Below are positions 1 through 13,386 of a DNA stretch of 64,000 nt, piece by piece. The stretch's first letter is position 1; each line of letters begins with the position of its first letter. This DNA is from Chiridota heheva (lineage: Eukaryota > Echinodermata > Holothuroidea > Apodida > Chiridotidae): NCBI GenBank assembly GCA_020152595.1, contig JAIGNY010002177.1, positions 660,001 to 724,000 on the forward strand, given 5' to 3'. The notes under the pieces are model-generated. The model had not been told where the DNA came from. It worked only from the letters and a program-made list of their open reading frames with translations, and did no database searches. The position numbers and the translations under genes were made by a program.

Positions 1-36
1 CACATTTCAACCATCTTTGTAGCCAAAAGAGCGTTC

Positions 37-89
37 CTCACATCCGCACGGCGAGTTTCTCAGGCCATCTCTAGCCGTGCGGATGTGAG
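37..89. repeat. Satellite hairpin 1 (first half-monomer), representative copy
   Basis: The arm at 37-52 (CTCACATCCGCACGGC) is perfectly complementary to 74-89, giving a 16-bp stem with a 21-nt loop. The same element is present once per monomer across the array. Some monomers have shorter stems, for example 422-470, where CCGCAAGA faces ATCTGCGG and only the outer ~10 bp pair. Confidence 0.85.
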
Positions 90-223
90 TTTGGCCAATT
101 AGACCGAACCTATTCATTAAAAGTATGACATTTTCCTTCATAATGAGGTAGATTGGGTGCCCCTTCCGCCCTGCCGTGAGTATTTGGGTAAAAATCTCGC
201 GATTTCACCGTCAGAAGTGGCGC

Positions 224-285
224 CCTCACATCCGCACGGGCTGATCTCAAGTAATTCCATAGCGTTACGCCGTGCCGATGTGAGG
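224..285. repeat. Satellite hairpin 2 (second half-monomer), representative copy
   Basis: The arm at 224-239 (CCTCACATCCGCACGG) pairs with 270-285 with a single mismatch, leaving a 30-nt loop. Together with hairpin 1 it gives two palindromic sites per monomer, about 187-195 bp apart. The sequence after both stems is alike, which supports an origin by duplication of one ~195-bp unit. Confidence 0.85.
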
Positions 286-790
286 TAGGACAATTAGGCC
301 CTATTAATGCTGCAATCTTTTGACCTTTGAGATTTGAGAAATTAGCCTCTGTTCCCCCCTTCACGCTGACGTAGAAAAAGGAGCACATTTCAACCATCTT
401 CGTAGCCAAAGGGGCGTCCTTCACATCCGCAAGACGAGCGTCTCGGGCCATCTTTAGATCTGCGGATGTGAGTTTGGACAATTAGACCCCCCCCCCCCTC
501 TCCTCCCTATTCATTAAAAGTATGAAGTTTTTCTTCAAAAACAGGTAGTTTGGGTGCCTCTTCCGCCCTGCCGTGAGTATTCAGGTATTGGGGCAAAATC
601 CCCCCGATTTCCTGGTAAAACGTGGCGCCCTTACTACCGCACGGGCTGATCTCAAGCTAATCCCAAAGCGTTACGCCGTGCCGATGTGAGGTAGGACAAT
701 TAGGCCCAATTAATGATGCAATCTTTTGACTTTTGGGGCTTGAGAGTTTAGCCTCTGTTCCCCCCTCCACGCCGAGGTAGAAAAAAGGGG

Positions 791-2330
791 CACATTTCAA
801 CCATCTTTGTAGCCAAAAGAGTGTTCCTCACATCCGCACGGCGAGTTTCTCAGGCCATCTCTAGCCGTGCGGATGTGAGTTTGGCCAATTAGACCCAACC
901 TATTCATTAAAAGTATGACATTTTTCTTCATAATCAGGTAGATTGGGTGCCCCTTCCGCCCTGCCGTGAGTATTGGGGTAAAAATCTCGCGATTTTACCG
1001 TCAAAAGTGGCGCCCTCAAATCCGCACGGGCTGATCTCAAGCTAATCCCATAGCGTTACGTAGTGCCCATGTGAGGTAGGACAATTAGGCCCAATTAATG
1101 ATGCAATCTTTTGACTTTTTGGACTTGAAAATTTAGCCTCTGTTCCCTCCTTCACGCCGAGGTAGGAAAAAGGAGCACATTTTAACCATCTTCGTAGCCA
1201 AAGGGGCGTTCCTCACATCCGCAAGGCGAGTGTCTCGGGCCATCCCTAGCCGTGCGGATGTGATGTTGGCCAATTAGACCCCCTTATTCATTAAATGAAT
1301 GAAGTTTTTCTTCATAAACAGGTAGTTTTGGTGCCTCTTCCGGCCTGCCGTGAGTATTCAGGTATTGGGCTAAAAAAAACCTTTGATTTTTTGGTCAAAA
1401 GTGGCGCCCTCACATCCGCACGGGCTGATCTCAAGTAACCCTATAGCGTTACGCCGTGCTGATGTGAGATGGGACAATTAGGCTCAATTAATGATGCAAT
1501 CTTTTGAATTTTTGGTCTTGAGAGTTTAGCCTCTGTTCCCCCCTCTACGCCGAGGTAAAAAAGGGGCACATTTCAACCATCTTCGTAGCCAAAAGGGCGT
1601 TCCTCACATCCGCACAGCGAGTTTCTCAGGCCATCTCTAGCCGTGTGGATGTGAGTTTGGCCAATTAGACCGAACCTATTCATTAAAACTGTGAAGTTTT
1701 CTTCATAGACAGGTAGATTGGGTGCCTCTTCCGCCCTGCCATGAGTATTGGGGTAAAAATCTCGCGACTTCATCGTCAAAAGTGGCGCCCTCAAATCCGC
1801 ACGGGCTAATCTCAAATAATCCCAAAGCGTTACGCTGTGCCGATGTGAGGCAGGACAATTAGGCCCAATTAATGACGCAGTATTTTTACTTTTCGGGCTT
1901 GAAAGCTTACGCTGTGTCCCCGCCTCTATGCCGAGGTAAAAAGGGGGCACATTTCAACCATCTTCGTAGCCAAAAGGGCGTCCTTAGCATCCGCACGGCG
2001 AGTGTCTCGGGCCATCCCTAGCCGTGCGGATGTCAGGTTGGCCAATTAGATCCCCCTATTCATTAAAAGTATGAAGTTTTTCTTCATAAACAGGTATCGT
2101 GGGTGCCACTCACCCCCTGCCACGAGTAGTGGGCAAAAAAAACCCGATTTTCTCATCAAAAGTGGCGCCCTCACATCCGCACGGGCTGATCTCAAATAAT
2201 CCCATAGCGTTACGCCATGCCGATGTGAGGTAGGACAATTAGGCCCTATTAATAATGCAATCTTTTGACTTTTGGGACTTGAGAGTTTACCCTCTGTTCC
2301 CCCCTCCACGCCGAGGTAGAAAAAAGGGGT
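791..2330. repeat. Higher-order satellite block (copies near 6672, 10155 and 15261)
   Basis: A run of four differing monomers starting at 791 reappears in the same order from 6672, 10155 and 15261, with only scattered differences. Diagnostic variants shared by all copies include TGATGTTGGCCAATTAGAC with ATTCATTAAATGAATGAAG (about 1260-1305, 7140-7185, 10625-10670, 15730-15775). Neighbouring monomers within a block differ far more from each other than from their counterparts in other blocks. Copy spacing is 5881, 3483 and 5106 bp, about 15, 9 and 13 monomers, so the higher-order period varies in length. Confidence 0.8.
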
Positions 2331-5300
2331 ACATTTAAACCATCTTCGTAGCCAAAGGGGCGTTCCTCACATCCGCTAGGCGATATTCTCGGGCCATCTC
2401 AAGCCGTGCGAATGTGAGTTTGGCCAATTAGAACCCCCCCCTCCTCCCTATTCATTAAAAGTATGAAGTTTTTCTTCAAAAACAGGTAGTTTGGGTGCCT
2501 CTTCCGCCCTGCCGTGAGTATTCAGGTATTGGGGCAAAACCCCCCGATTTCCCGGTAAAACGTGGCGCCCTCACTCCCGCACGGGCTGATCTCAAATAAT
2601 CCCATAGCGTTACGCCGTGCCAATGGGAGGTAGGACAATTAGGCCCAATTAATGATGCAATCTTTTGATTTTGGGGGCTTGAGAGTTTAGCCTCTGTCTT
2701 GCCCCCCCCACACGAGTCAGAAAAAGGGGCACATTTCAACCATCTTCGTAGTTAAAGGGGCGTCCCTCATATCCGCACGGCGAGTGTCTCGGACCATCCC
2801 TAGTCGTGCGGATGTGAGTTTGGCCAATTAGACCCCCTATTCATTAATAGTATGAAGTTTTTTTTCCATAAACAGGTAGTTTGGGTGCTTCTTTCGTCCT
2901 GCCGTGAGTATTCAGGTATTAGGGAAAAAATACCCCGATTTCCCGGTGAAACGTGGCGCCCTAACTACCGCATGGCTGATCTCAAGCTAATCCCAAAGCG
3001 TTACGCCGTGCCAATGTGAGGCAGGACAATTAGGCTCAATTAATGACGCAGTATTTTTACTTTTGGGGCTTGAGAGTTTAGGCTCTGTTCCCCCCCCCCC
3101 ACCCCTTTACGCCGAGGCAGAAAAAGGGCACATTTCAACCATTTTCGTAACCAAAGGGGCGTCGCTCACATCCGCACGGCGAGTGTTTCGGGCCATCCCT
3201 AGCCGTGCGGATGTGAGCTTGGCCAATTAGACCCCTCTATTCATTAAATGTATAAAGTTTTCGTCATAGACAGGTAGATTGGGTGCCTCGGCCGTCCTGC
3301 CGTGAGTATTAGGGCTAAAATCCCCCGATTTCCTCGCCAAAAGTGGCGCCCTCAAATCCGCACGGGCTGATCTCAAGTAATTCCATAGCGTTACGCCGTG
3401 CCGATGTGAGGTAGGACAATTAGGCCCTATTAATGCTGCAATCTTTTGACCTTTGGGATTTGAGAAATTAGCCTCTGTTCCCCCCTTCACGCTGAGGTAG
3501 AAAAAGGAGCACATTTCAACCATCTTCGTAGCCAAAGGGGCGTCCTTCACATCCGCAAGACGAGCGTCTCGGGCCATCTCTAGATCTGCGGATGTGAGTT
3601 TGGCCAATTAGACCGCCCCCTCTCCTCCCTATTCATTAAAAGTATGATGTTTTTCTTCAAAAACAGGTAGTTTGGGTGCCTCTTCCGCCCTGCTGTGAGT
3701 ATTCAGGTGTTGCGGCAAAAATCTCCCGATTTCCTGGTAAAACGTGGCGCCCTTACTACCGCACGGGCTGATCTCAAGCTAATCCCAAAGCGTTACGCCG
3801 TGCCGATGTGAGGTAGGACAATTAGGAACAATTAATGATGCAATCTTTTGACTTTTGGGGCTTGAGAGTTTAGCCTCTGTTCCCCCTCCACGCCGAGGTA
3901 GAAAAAGGAGCACATTTCAACCATCTTCGTAGCCAAAGGGGCGTCCTTTACATCCGCAAGACGAGCGTCTCGGGCCATCTCTAGATCTGCGGATGTGAGT
4001 TTGGCCAATTAGAGCCCCCTCCCTCTCCTCCCTATTCATTAAAAGTATGAAGTTTTTCTTCAAAAACAGGTAGTTTGGGTGCCTCTTCCGCCCTGCCGTG
4101 AGTATTCAGGTATTGGGGCAAAAATCTCCCGATTTCCTGGTAAAACGTGGCGCCCTTACTACCGCACGGGCTGATCTCAAGCTAATCCCAAAGCGTTACG
4201 CCGTGCCGATGTGAGGTAGGACAATTAGGCCCAATTAATGATGCAATCTTTTGACTTTTGGGGCTTGAGAGTTTAGCCTCTGTTCCCCCCTCCACGCCGA
4301 GGTAGAAAGAAGGGGCACATTTCAACCATCTTTGTAGCCAAAAGAGCGTTCCTCACATCCGCACGGCGAGTTTCTCAGGCCATCTCTAGCCGTGCGGATG
4401 TGAGTTTGGCCAATTAGACCCAACCTATTCATTAAAAGTATGACATTTTTCTTCATAATCAGGTAGATTGGGTGCCCCTTCCGCCCTGCCGTGAGTATTG
4501 GGGTAAAAATCTCGCGATTCCATCGTCAGAAGTGGCGCCCTCACATCCGCACGGGCTGATCTCAAGTAATTCCATAGCGTTACGCCGTGCCGATGTGAGG
4601 TAGGACAATTAGGCCCTATTAATGCTGCAATCTTTTGACCTTTGGGATTTGAGAAATTAGCCTCTGTTCCCCCCTTCACGCCGAGGTAGAAAAAGGAGCA
4701 CATTTCAACCATCTTCGTAGCCAAAGGGGCGTCCTTCACATCCGCAAGACGAGCGTCTCGGGCCATCTCTAGATCTGCGGATGTGAGTTTGGCCAATTAG
4801 ACCCCCTCTCCTCCCTATTCATTAAAAGTAAGACATTTTTCTACATAAACAGGTAGTTTGGGTGCCTCTTCCGCCCTGCCGTGAGTATTCAGGTATTGGG
4901 GCAAAACCCCCCGATTTCCCGGTAAAACGTGGCGCCCTCACTCCCGCACGGGCTGATCTCAAATAATCCCATAGCGTTACGCCGTGCCAATGGGAGGTAG
5001 GACAATTAGGCCCAATTAATGATGCAATCTTTTGATTTTGGGGACTTGAGAGTTTAGCTTCTGTCTTGCCCCCTTCCCACGACGAGGCAGAAAAAGGGGC
5101 ACATTTCAACCATCTTCGTAGTTAAAGGGGCGTCCCTCATATCCGCACGGCGAGTGTCTCGGACCATCCCTAGTCGTGCGGATGTGAGTTTGGCCAAATA
5201 GACCCCCTATTCATTAATAGTATGAAGGTTTTTTTCATAAACAGGTAGTTTGGGTGCTTCTTTCGTCCTACCGTGAGTATTCAGGTATTAGGGAAAAAAT

Positions 5301-8300
5301 ACCCCGATTTCCCGGTGAAACGTGGCGCCCTAACTACCACATGGCTGATCTCAAGCTAATCCCAAAGCGTTACGCCGTGCCGGTGTGAGGCAGGACAATT
5401 AGGCCCAATTAATGATGCAATCTTTTTGACTTTTGGGGCTTGAGAGTTTAGCCTCTGTTCCCCCTCTACGCCGAGGTAAAAAGGGGCACATTTTAACCAT
5501 CTTCGTAGTTAAAGGGCGTCCCTCACATTCGCACGGCGAGTGTCTCAGACCATCCCTAGCTGTGCGGATGTGAGTTTGGCCAATTAGACCCCACCTATTT
5601 ATTAAAAGTATGAAGTTTATCTGCATAAACAGGTAGTTTGGTTGCCTCTTCCGCCCTGCCGTGAGTATTCAGGTATCGGGGCAAAAATCCTTTAATTTCC
5701 CGGTCAAAGTGGCGCCCTCACACCCGAACGTTCTCTTCTCAGGTTAATCCCAAAGCGTTACGCCGTGCCAATGTGAGGCAGGACAATTAGGCTCATTAAT
5801 GACGCAGTATTTTTACTTTTGGGGCTTGAGAGTTTAGGCTCTGTTTCCCCCCTCCCCACCCCCTCACGCCGAGGCAGAAAAAGAGGCACATTTCAACCAT
5901 CTTGTAAGCCAAAGGCGTCCCTCACATCCGCACGGCGAGTGTTTCAGGCCATCTCTAGCCGTGCGGATGTGAGTTTGGCCAATTAGACCCAACCTATTCA
6001 TTAAAAGTATGAAATTTTTCTTCATAATCAGGTAGATTGGGTGCCCTCGGCCGCCCTGCCTTGAGTATTGGGGTAAAAATCCCCGATTTCCCTCGTCAAA
6101 GTGGCGCCCTCACATCCGCACGGGCTGATCTCAAGTAATTCCATAGCGTTACGCCGTGCCGATGTGAGGTAGGACAATTAGGCCCTATTAATGCTGCAAT
6201 CTTTTGACCTTTGGGATTTGAGAAATTAGCCTCTGTTCCCCCTTCACGCTGAGGTAGAAAAAGGAGCACATTTCAACCATCTTCGTAGCCAAAGGGGCGT
6301 CCTTCACATCCGCAAGACGAGCGTCTCAGGCCATCTCTAGATCTGCGGATGTGAGTTTGGCCAATTAACCCCCTCTCCTCCCTATTCATTAAAAGTATGA
6401 AGTTTTTCTTCAAAAACAGGTAGTTTGGGTGCCTCTTCCGCCCTGCCGTGAGTATTCAGGTATTGGGGCAAAAATCCCCCGATTTCCTGGTAAAACGTGG
6501 CGCCCTTACTACCGCACGGGCTGATCTCAAGCTAATCCCAAAGCGTTACGCCGTGCCGATGTGAGGTAGGACAATTAGGCCCAATTAATGATGCAATCTT
6601 TTGACTTTTGGGGCTTGAGAGTTTAGCCTCTGTTCCCCCCCCCCCCTCCACGCCGAGGTAGAAAAAAGGGGCACATTTCAACCATCTTTGTAGCCAAAAG
6701 AGCGTTCCTCACATCCGCACGGCGAGTTTCTCAGGCCATCTCTAGCCGTGCGGATGTGAGTTTGGCCAATTAGACCCAACCTATTCATTAAAAGTATGAC
6801 ATTTTTCTTCATAATCAGGTAGATTGGGTGCCCTTCCGCCCTGCCGTGAGTATTGGGGTAAAAATCTCGCGATTTTACCGTCAAAAGTGGCGCCCTCAAA
6901 TCCGCACGGGCTGATCTCAAGCTAATCCCATAGCGTTACGTAGTGCCCATGTGAGGTAGGACAATTAGGCCCAATTATTGATGCAATCTTTTGACTTTTT
7001 GGACTTGAAAATTTAGCCTCTGTTCCCTCCTTCACGCCGAGGTAGGAAAAAGGAGCACATTTTAACCATCTTCGTAGCCAAAGGGGCGTTCCTCACATCC
7101 GCAAGGCGAGTGTCTCGGGCCATCCCTAAGCCGTGCGGATGTGATGTTGGCCAATTAGACCCCCTTATTCATTAAATGAATGAAGTTTTTCTTCATAGAC
7201 AGGTAGTTTTGGTGCCTCTTCCGGCCTGCCGTGAGTATTCAGGTATTGGGCTAAAAAAAACCTTTGATTTTTTGGTCAAAAGTGGCGCCCTCACATCCGC
7301 ACGGGCTGATCTCAAGTAACCCTATAGCGTTACGCCGTGCTGATGTGAGATGGGACAATTAGGCTCAATTAATGATGCAATCTTTTGAATTTTTGGTCTT
7401 GAGAGTTTAGCCTCTGTTCCCCTCCCCCCCCTCTACGCCGAGGTAAAAAGGGGCACATTTCAACCATCTTCGTAGCCAAAAGGGCGTTCCTCACATCCGC
7501 ACAGCGAGTTTCTCAGGCCATCTCTAGCCGTGTGGATGTGAGTTTGGCCAATTAGACCGAACCTATTCATTAAAACTGTGAAGTTTTCTTCATAGACAGG
7601 TAGATTGGGTGCCTCTTCCGCCCTGCCATGAGTATTGGGGTAAAAATCTTGCGACTTCATCGTCAAAAGTGGCGCCCTCAAATCCGCACGGGCTGATCTC
7701 AAATAATCCCATAGCGTTACGCTGTGCCGATGTGAGACAGGACAATTAGGCCCAATTAATGACGCAGTCTTTTTACTTTTCGGGCTTGAAAGCTTACGCT
7801 GTGTCCCCGCCTCTATGCCGAGGTAAAAAGGGGGCACATTTCAACCATCTTCGTAGCCAAAAGGGCGTCCTTAGCATCCGCACGGCGAGTGTCTCGGGCC
7901 ATCCCTAGCCGTGCGGATGTGAGGTTGGCCAATTAGATCCCCCTATTCATTAAAAGTATGAAGTTTTTCTTCATAAACAGGTATCGTGGGTGCCACTCAC
8001 CCCCTGCCACGAGTATTGGGCAAAAAAAACCCGATTTTCTCATCAAAAGTGGCGCCCTCACATCCGCACGGGCTGATCTCAAATAATCCCATAGCGTTAC
8101 GCCGTGCCGATGTGAGGTAGGACAATTAGGCCCTATTAATAATGCAATCTTTTGACTTTTGGGACTTGAGAGTTTACCCTCTGTTCCCCCTCCACGCCGA
8201 GGTTACATTTAAACCATCTTCGTAGCCAAAGGGGCGTTCCTCACATCCGCTAGGCGATATTCTTGGGCCATCTCTAGCCGTGCGGATGTGAGGTTGGCCA

Positions 8301-11300
8301 ATTAGACCCCCCTATTCATTAAAAAATAAGACATTTTTCTACATAAACAGGTAGTTTGGGTGCCTCTTCCGCCCTGCCGTGAGTATTCAGGTATTGGGGC
8401 AAAACCCCCCGATTTCCCGGTAAAACGTGGCTGATCTCAAATAATCCCATAGCGTTACGCCGTGCCAATGGGAGGTAGGACAATTAGGCCCAATTAATGA
8501 TGCAATCTTTTGATTTTGGGGACTTGAGAGTTTAGCTTCTGTCTTGCCCCCCCCCTTCCCACGACGAGGCAGAAAAAGGGGCACATTTCAACCATCTTCG
8601 TAGTTAAAGGGGCGTCCCTCATATCCGCACGGCGAGTGTCTCGGACCATCCCTAGTCGTGCGGATGTGAGTTTGGCCAAATAGACCCCCTATTCATTAAT
8701 AGTATGAAGGTTTTTTTCATAAACAGGTAGTTTGGGTGCTTCTTTCGTCCTGCCGTGAGTATTCAGGTATTAGGGAAAAAATACCCCGATTTCCCGGTGA
8801 AACGTGGCGCCCTAACTACCACATGGCTGATCTCAAGCTAATCCCAAAGCGTTACGCCGTGCCGGTGTGAGGCAGGACAATTAGGCCCAATTAATGATGC
8901 AATCTTTTGACTTTTGGGGCTTGAGAGTTTAGCCTCTGTTCCCCCCTCTACGCCGAGGTAAAAAAGGGGCACATTTTAACCATCTTCGTAGTTAAAGGGG
9001 CGTCCCTCACATTCGCACGGCGAGTGTCTCGGACCATCCCTAGCTGTGCGGATGTGAGTTTGGCCAATTAGACCCCACCTATTTATTAAAAGTATGAAGT
9101 TTATCTGCATAAACAGGTAGTTTGGGTGCCTCTTCCGCCCTGCCGTGAGTATTCAGGTATCGGGGCAAAAATCCTTTAATTTCCCGGTCAAAAGTGGCGC
9201 CCTCACACCCGAACGTTCTCTTCTCAGGTTAATCCCAAAGCGTTACGCCGTGCCAATGTGAGGCAGGACAATTAGGCTCAATTAATGACGCAGTATTTTT
9301 ACTTTTGGGGCTTGAGAGTTTAGGCTCTGTTTCCCCCCTCCCCCACCCCCCTCACGCCGAGGCAGAAAAAGAGGCACATTTCAACCATCTTCGTAACCAA
9401 AGGGGCGTCCCTCACATCCGCACGGCGAGTGTTTCGGGTCATCCCTAGCCGTGCGGATGTGAGCTTGGCCAATTCGACCCCTCTATTCATAAAAAGTATA
9501 AAGTTTTCGTCATAGACAGGTAGATTGGGTGCCTCGGCCGTCCTGCCTTGAGTATTAGGGCTAAAATCCCCCGATTTCCTCGCCAAAAGTGGCGCCCTCA
9601 CATCCGCACGGGCTGATCTCAAGTAATTCCATAGCGTTACGCCGTGCCGATGTGAGGTAGGACAATTAGGCCCTATTAATGCTGCAATCTTTTGACCTTT
9701 GGGATTTGAGAAATTAGCCTCTGTTCCCCCTTCACGCTGAGGTAGAAAAAGGAGCACATTTCAACCATCTTCGTAGCCAAAGGGGCGTCCTTCACATCCG
9801 CAAGACGAGCGTCTCGGGCCATCTCTAGATCTGCGGATGTGAGTTTGGCCAATTAGACCCCCTCTCCTCCCTATTCATTAAAAGTATGAAGTTTTTCTTC
9901 AAAAACAGGTAGTTTGGGTGCCTCTTCCGCCCTGCCGTGAGTATTCAGGTATTGGGGCAAAAATCCCCCGATTTCCTGGTAAAACGTGGCGCCCTTACTA
10001 CCGCACGGGCTGATCTCAAGCTAATCCCAAAGCGTTACGCCGTGCCGATGTGAGGTAGGACAATTAGGCCCAATTAATGATGCAATCTTTTGACTTTTGG
10101 GGCTTGAGAGTTTAGCCTCTGTTCCCCCCTCCACGCCGAGGTAGAAAAAAGGAGCACATTTCAACCATCTTTGTAGCCAAAAGAGCGTTCCTCACATCCG
10201 CACGGCGAGTTTCTCAGGCCATCTCTAGCCGTGCGGATGTGAGTTTGGCCAATTAGACCCAACCTATTCATTAAAAGTATGACATTTTTCTTCATAATCA
10301 GGTAGATTGGGTGCCCCTTCCGCCCTGCCGTGAGTATTGGGGTAAAAATCTCGCGATTTTACCGTCAAAAGTGGCGCCCTCAAATCCGCACGAGCTGATC
10401 TCAAGCTAATCCCATAGCGTTACGTAGTGCCGATGTGAGGTAGGACAATTAGGCCCAATTAATGATGCAATCTTTTGACTTTTTGGACTTGAAAATTTAG
10501 CCTCTGTTCCCTCCTTCACGCCGAGGTAGGAAAAAGGAGCACATTTTAACCATCTTCGTAGCCAAAGGGGCGTTCCTCACATCCGCAAGGCGAGTGTCTC
10601 GGGCCATCCCTAGCCGTGCGGATGTGATGTTGGCCAATTAGACCCCCTTATTCATTAAATGAATGAAGTTTTTCTTCATAGACAGGTAGTTTTGGTGCCT
10701 CTTCCGGCCTGCCGTGAGTATTCAGGTATTGGGCTAAAAAAAACCTTTGATTTTTTGGTCAAAAGTGGCGCCCTCACATCCGCACGGGCTGATCTCAAGT
10801 AAGCCTATAGCGTTACGCCGTGCTGATGTGAGATGGGACAATTAGGCTCAATTAATGACGCAGTATTTTTACTTTTGGGGCTTGAGAGTTTAGGCTCTGT
10901 TTCCCCCTCCCCCACCCCCCTCACGCCGAGGCAGAAAAAGGGGCACATTTCAACCATCTTCGTAGCCAAAAGGGCGTTCCTCACATCCGCACAGCGAGTT
11001 TCTCAGGCCATCTCTAGCCGTGTGGATGTGAGTTTGGCCAATTAGACCGAACCTATTCATTAAAACTGTGAAGTTTTCTTCATAGACAGGTAGATTGGGT
11101 GCCTCTTCCGCCCTGCCATGAGTATTGGGGTAAAAATCTCGCGACTTCATCGTCAAAAGTGGCGCCCTCAAATCCGCACGGGCTGATCTCAAATAATCCC
11201 ATAGCGTTACGCTGTGCCGATGTGAAGCAGGACAATTAGGCCCAATTAATGACGCAGTATTTTTACTTTTGGGGCTTGAAAGCTTACGCTGTGTCCCCGC

Positions 11301-13386
11301 CTCTATGCCGAGGTAAAAAGGGGGCACATTTCAACCATCTTCGTAGCCAAAAGGGCGTCCTTAGCATCCGCACAGCGAGTGTCTCAGGCCATCCCTAGCC
11401 GTGCGGATGTGAGGTTGGCCAATTAGATCCCCCTATTCATTAAAAGTATGAAGTTTTTCTTCATAAACAGGTATCGTGGGTGCCACTCACCCCCTGCCAC
11501 GAGTATTGGGCAAAAAAAAAACCGATTTTCTCATCAAAAGTGGCGCCCTCACATCCGCACGGGCTGATCTCAAATAATCCCATAGCGTTACGCCGTGCCG
11601 ATGTGAGGTAGGACAATTAGGCCCTATTAATAATGCAATCTTTTGACTTTTAGGACTTGAGAGTGTACCCTCTGTTCCCCCCTCCACGCCGAGGTAGAAA
11701 AAAGGGGTACATTTAAACCATCTTCGTAGCCAAAGGGGCGTTCCTCACATCCGCTAGGCGATATTCTCGGGCCATCTCTAGCCGTGCGGATGTGAGGTTG
11801 GCCAATTAGACCCCCCTATTCATTAAAAAATAAGACATTTTTCTTCATAAACAGGTAGTTTGGGTGCCCTTCCGCCCTGCCGTGAGTGTTCAGGTATTGG
11901 GGCAAAACCCCCCGATTTCACGGTAAAACGTGGCGCCCTCACTCCCGCACGGGCTGATCTCAAATAATCCCATAGCGTTACGCCGTGCCAATGGGAGGTA
12001 GGACAATTAGGCCCAATTAATGATGCAATCTTTTGATTTTGGGGGCTTGAGAGTTTAGCCTCTGTCTTGCCCCCCCCCTCCCACGACGAGGCAGAAAAAG
12101 GGGCACATTTCAACCATCTTCGTAGTTAAAGGGGCGTCCCTCATATCCGCACGGCGAGTGTCTCGGACCATCCCTAGTCGTGCGGATGTGAGTTTGGCCA
12201 ATTAGACCCCACCTATTCATTAATAGTATGAAGGTTTTTTTTCATAAACAGGTAGTTTGGGTGCTTCTTTCGTCCTGCCGTGAGTATTCAGGTATTAGGG
12301 AAAAAATACCCCGATTTCCCGGTGAAACGTGGCGCCCTAACTACCGCATGGCTGATCTCAAGCTAATCCCAAAGCGTTACGCCGTGCCGGTGTGAGGCAG
12401 GGCAATTAGGCCCAATTAATGATGCAATCTTTTGACTTTTGGGGCTTGAGAGTTTAGCCTCTGTTCCCCCCTCTTCGCCGAGGTAAAAAAGGGGCACATT
12501 TTAACCATCTTCGTAGTTAAAGGGGCGTCCCTCACATTCGCACGGCGAGTGTCTCGGACCATCCCTAGCTGTGCGGATGTGAGTTTGGCCAATTAGACCC
12601 CACCTATTTATTAAAAATATGAAGTTTATCGGCATAAACAGGTAGTTTGGGTGCCTCTTCCGCCCTGCCGTGAGTATTCAGGTATCGGGGCAAAAATCCT
12701 TTAATTTCCCGGTCAAAAGTGGCGCCCTCACACCCGAACGTTCTCTTCTCAGGTTAATCCCAAAGCGTTACGCCGTGCCAATGTGAGGCAGGACAATTAG
12801 GCTCAATTAATGACGTAGTATTTTTACTTTTGGGGCTTGAGAGTTTAGGCTCTGTTTCCCCCCCCCCCCACCCCCCTCACGCCGAGGCAGAAAAAGGGGC
12901 ACATTTCAACCATCTTCGTAACCAAAGGGGCGTCCCTCACATCCGCACGGCGAGTGTTTCGGGCCATCCCTAGCCGTGCGGATGTGAGCTTGGCCAATTA
13001 GAACCCTCTATTCATAAAAAGTATAAAGTTTTCGTCATAGACAGGTAGATTGGGTGCCTCGGCCGTCCTGCCGTGAGTATTAGGGCTAAAATCCCCCGAT
13101 TTCCTCGCCAAAAGTGGCGCCCTCACATCCGCACGGGCTGATCTCAAGTAATTCCATAGCGTTACGCCGTGCCGATGTGAGGTAGGACAATTAGGCCCTA
13201 TTAATGCTGCAATCTTTTGACCTTTGGGATTTGAGAAATTAGCCTCTGTTCCCCCCTTCACGCTGAGGTAGAAAAAGGAGCACATTTCAACCATCTTCGT
13301 AGCCAAAGGGGCGTCCTTCACATCCGCAAGACGAGCGTCTCGGGCCATCTCTAGATCTGCGGATGTGAGTTTGGCCAATTAGACCC

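Noticed and set aside
422..470. Compensatory base changes preserving the satellite stem in the CCGCAAGA variant.
   Set aside because: On pairing the two arms, the changed positions do not complement each other. The stem is simply shorter.
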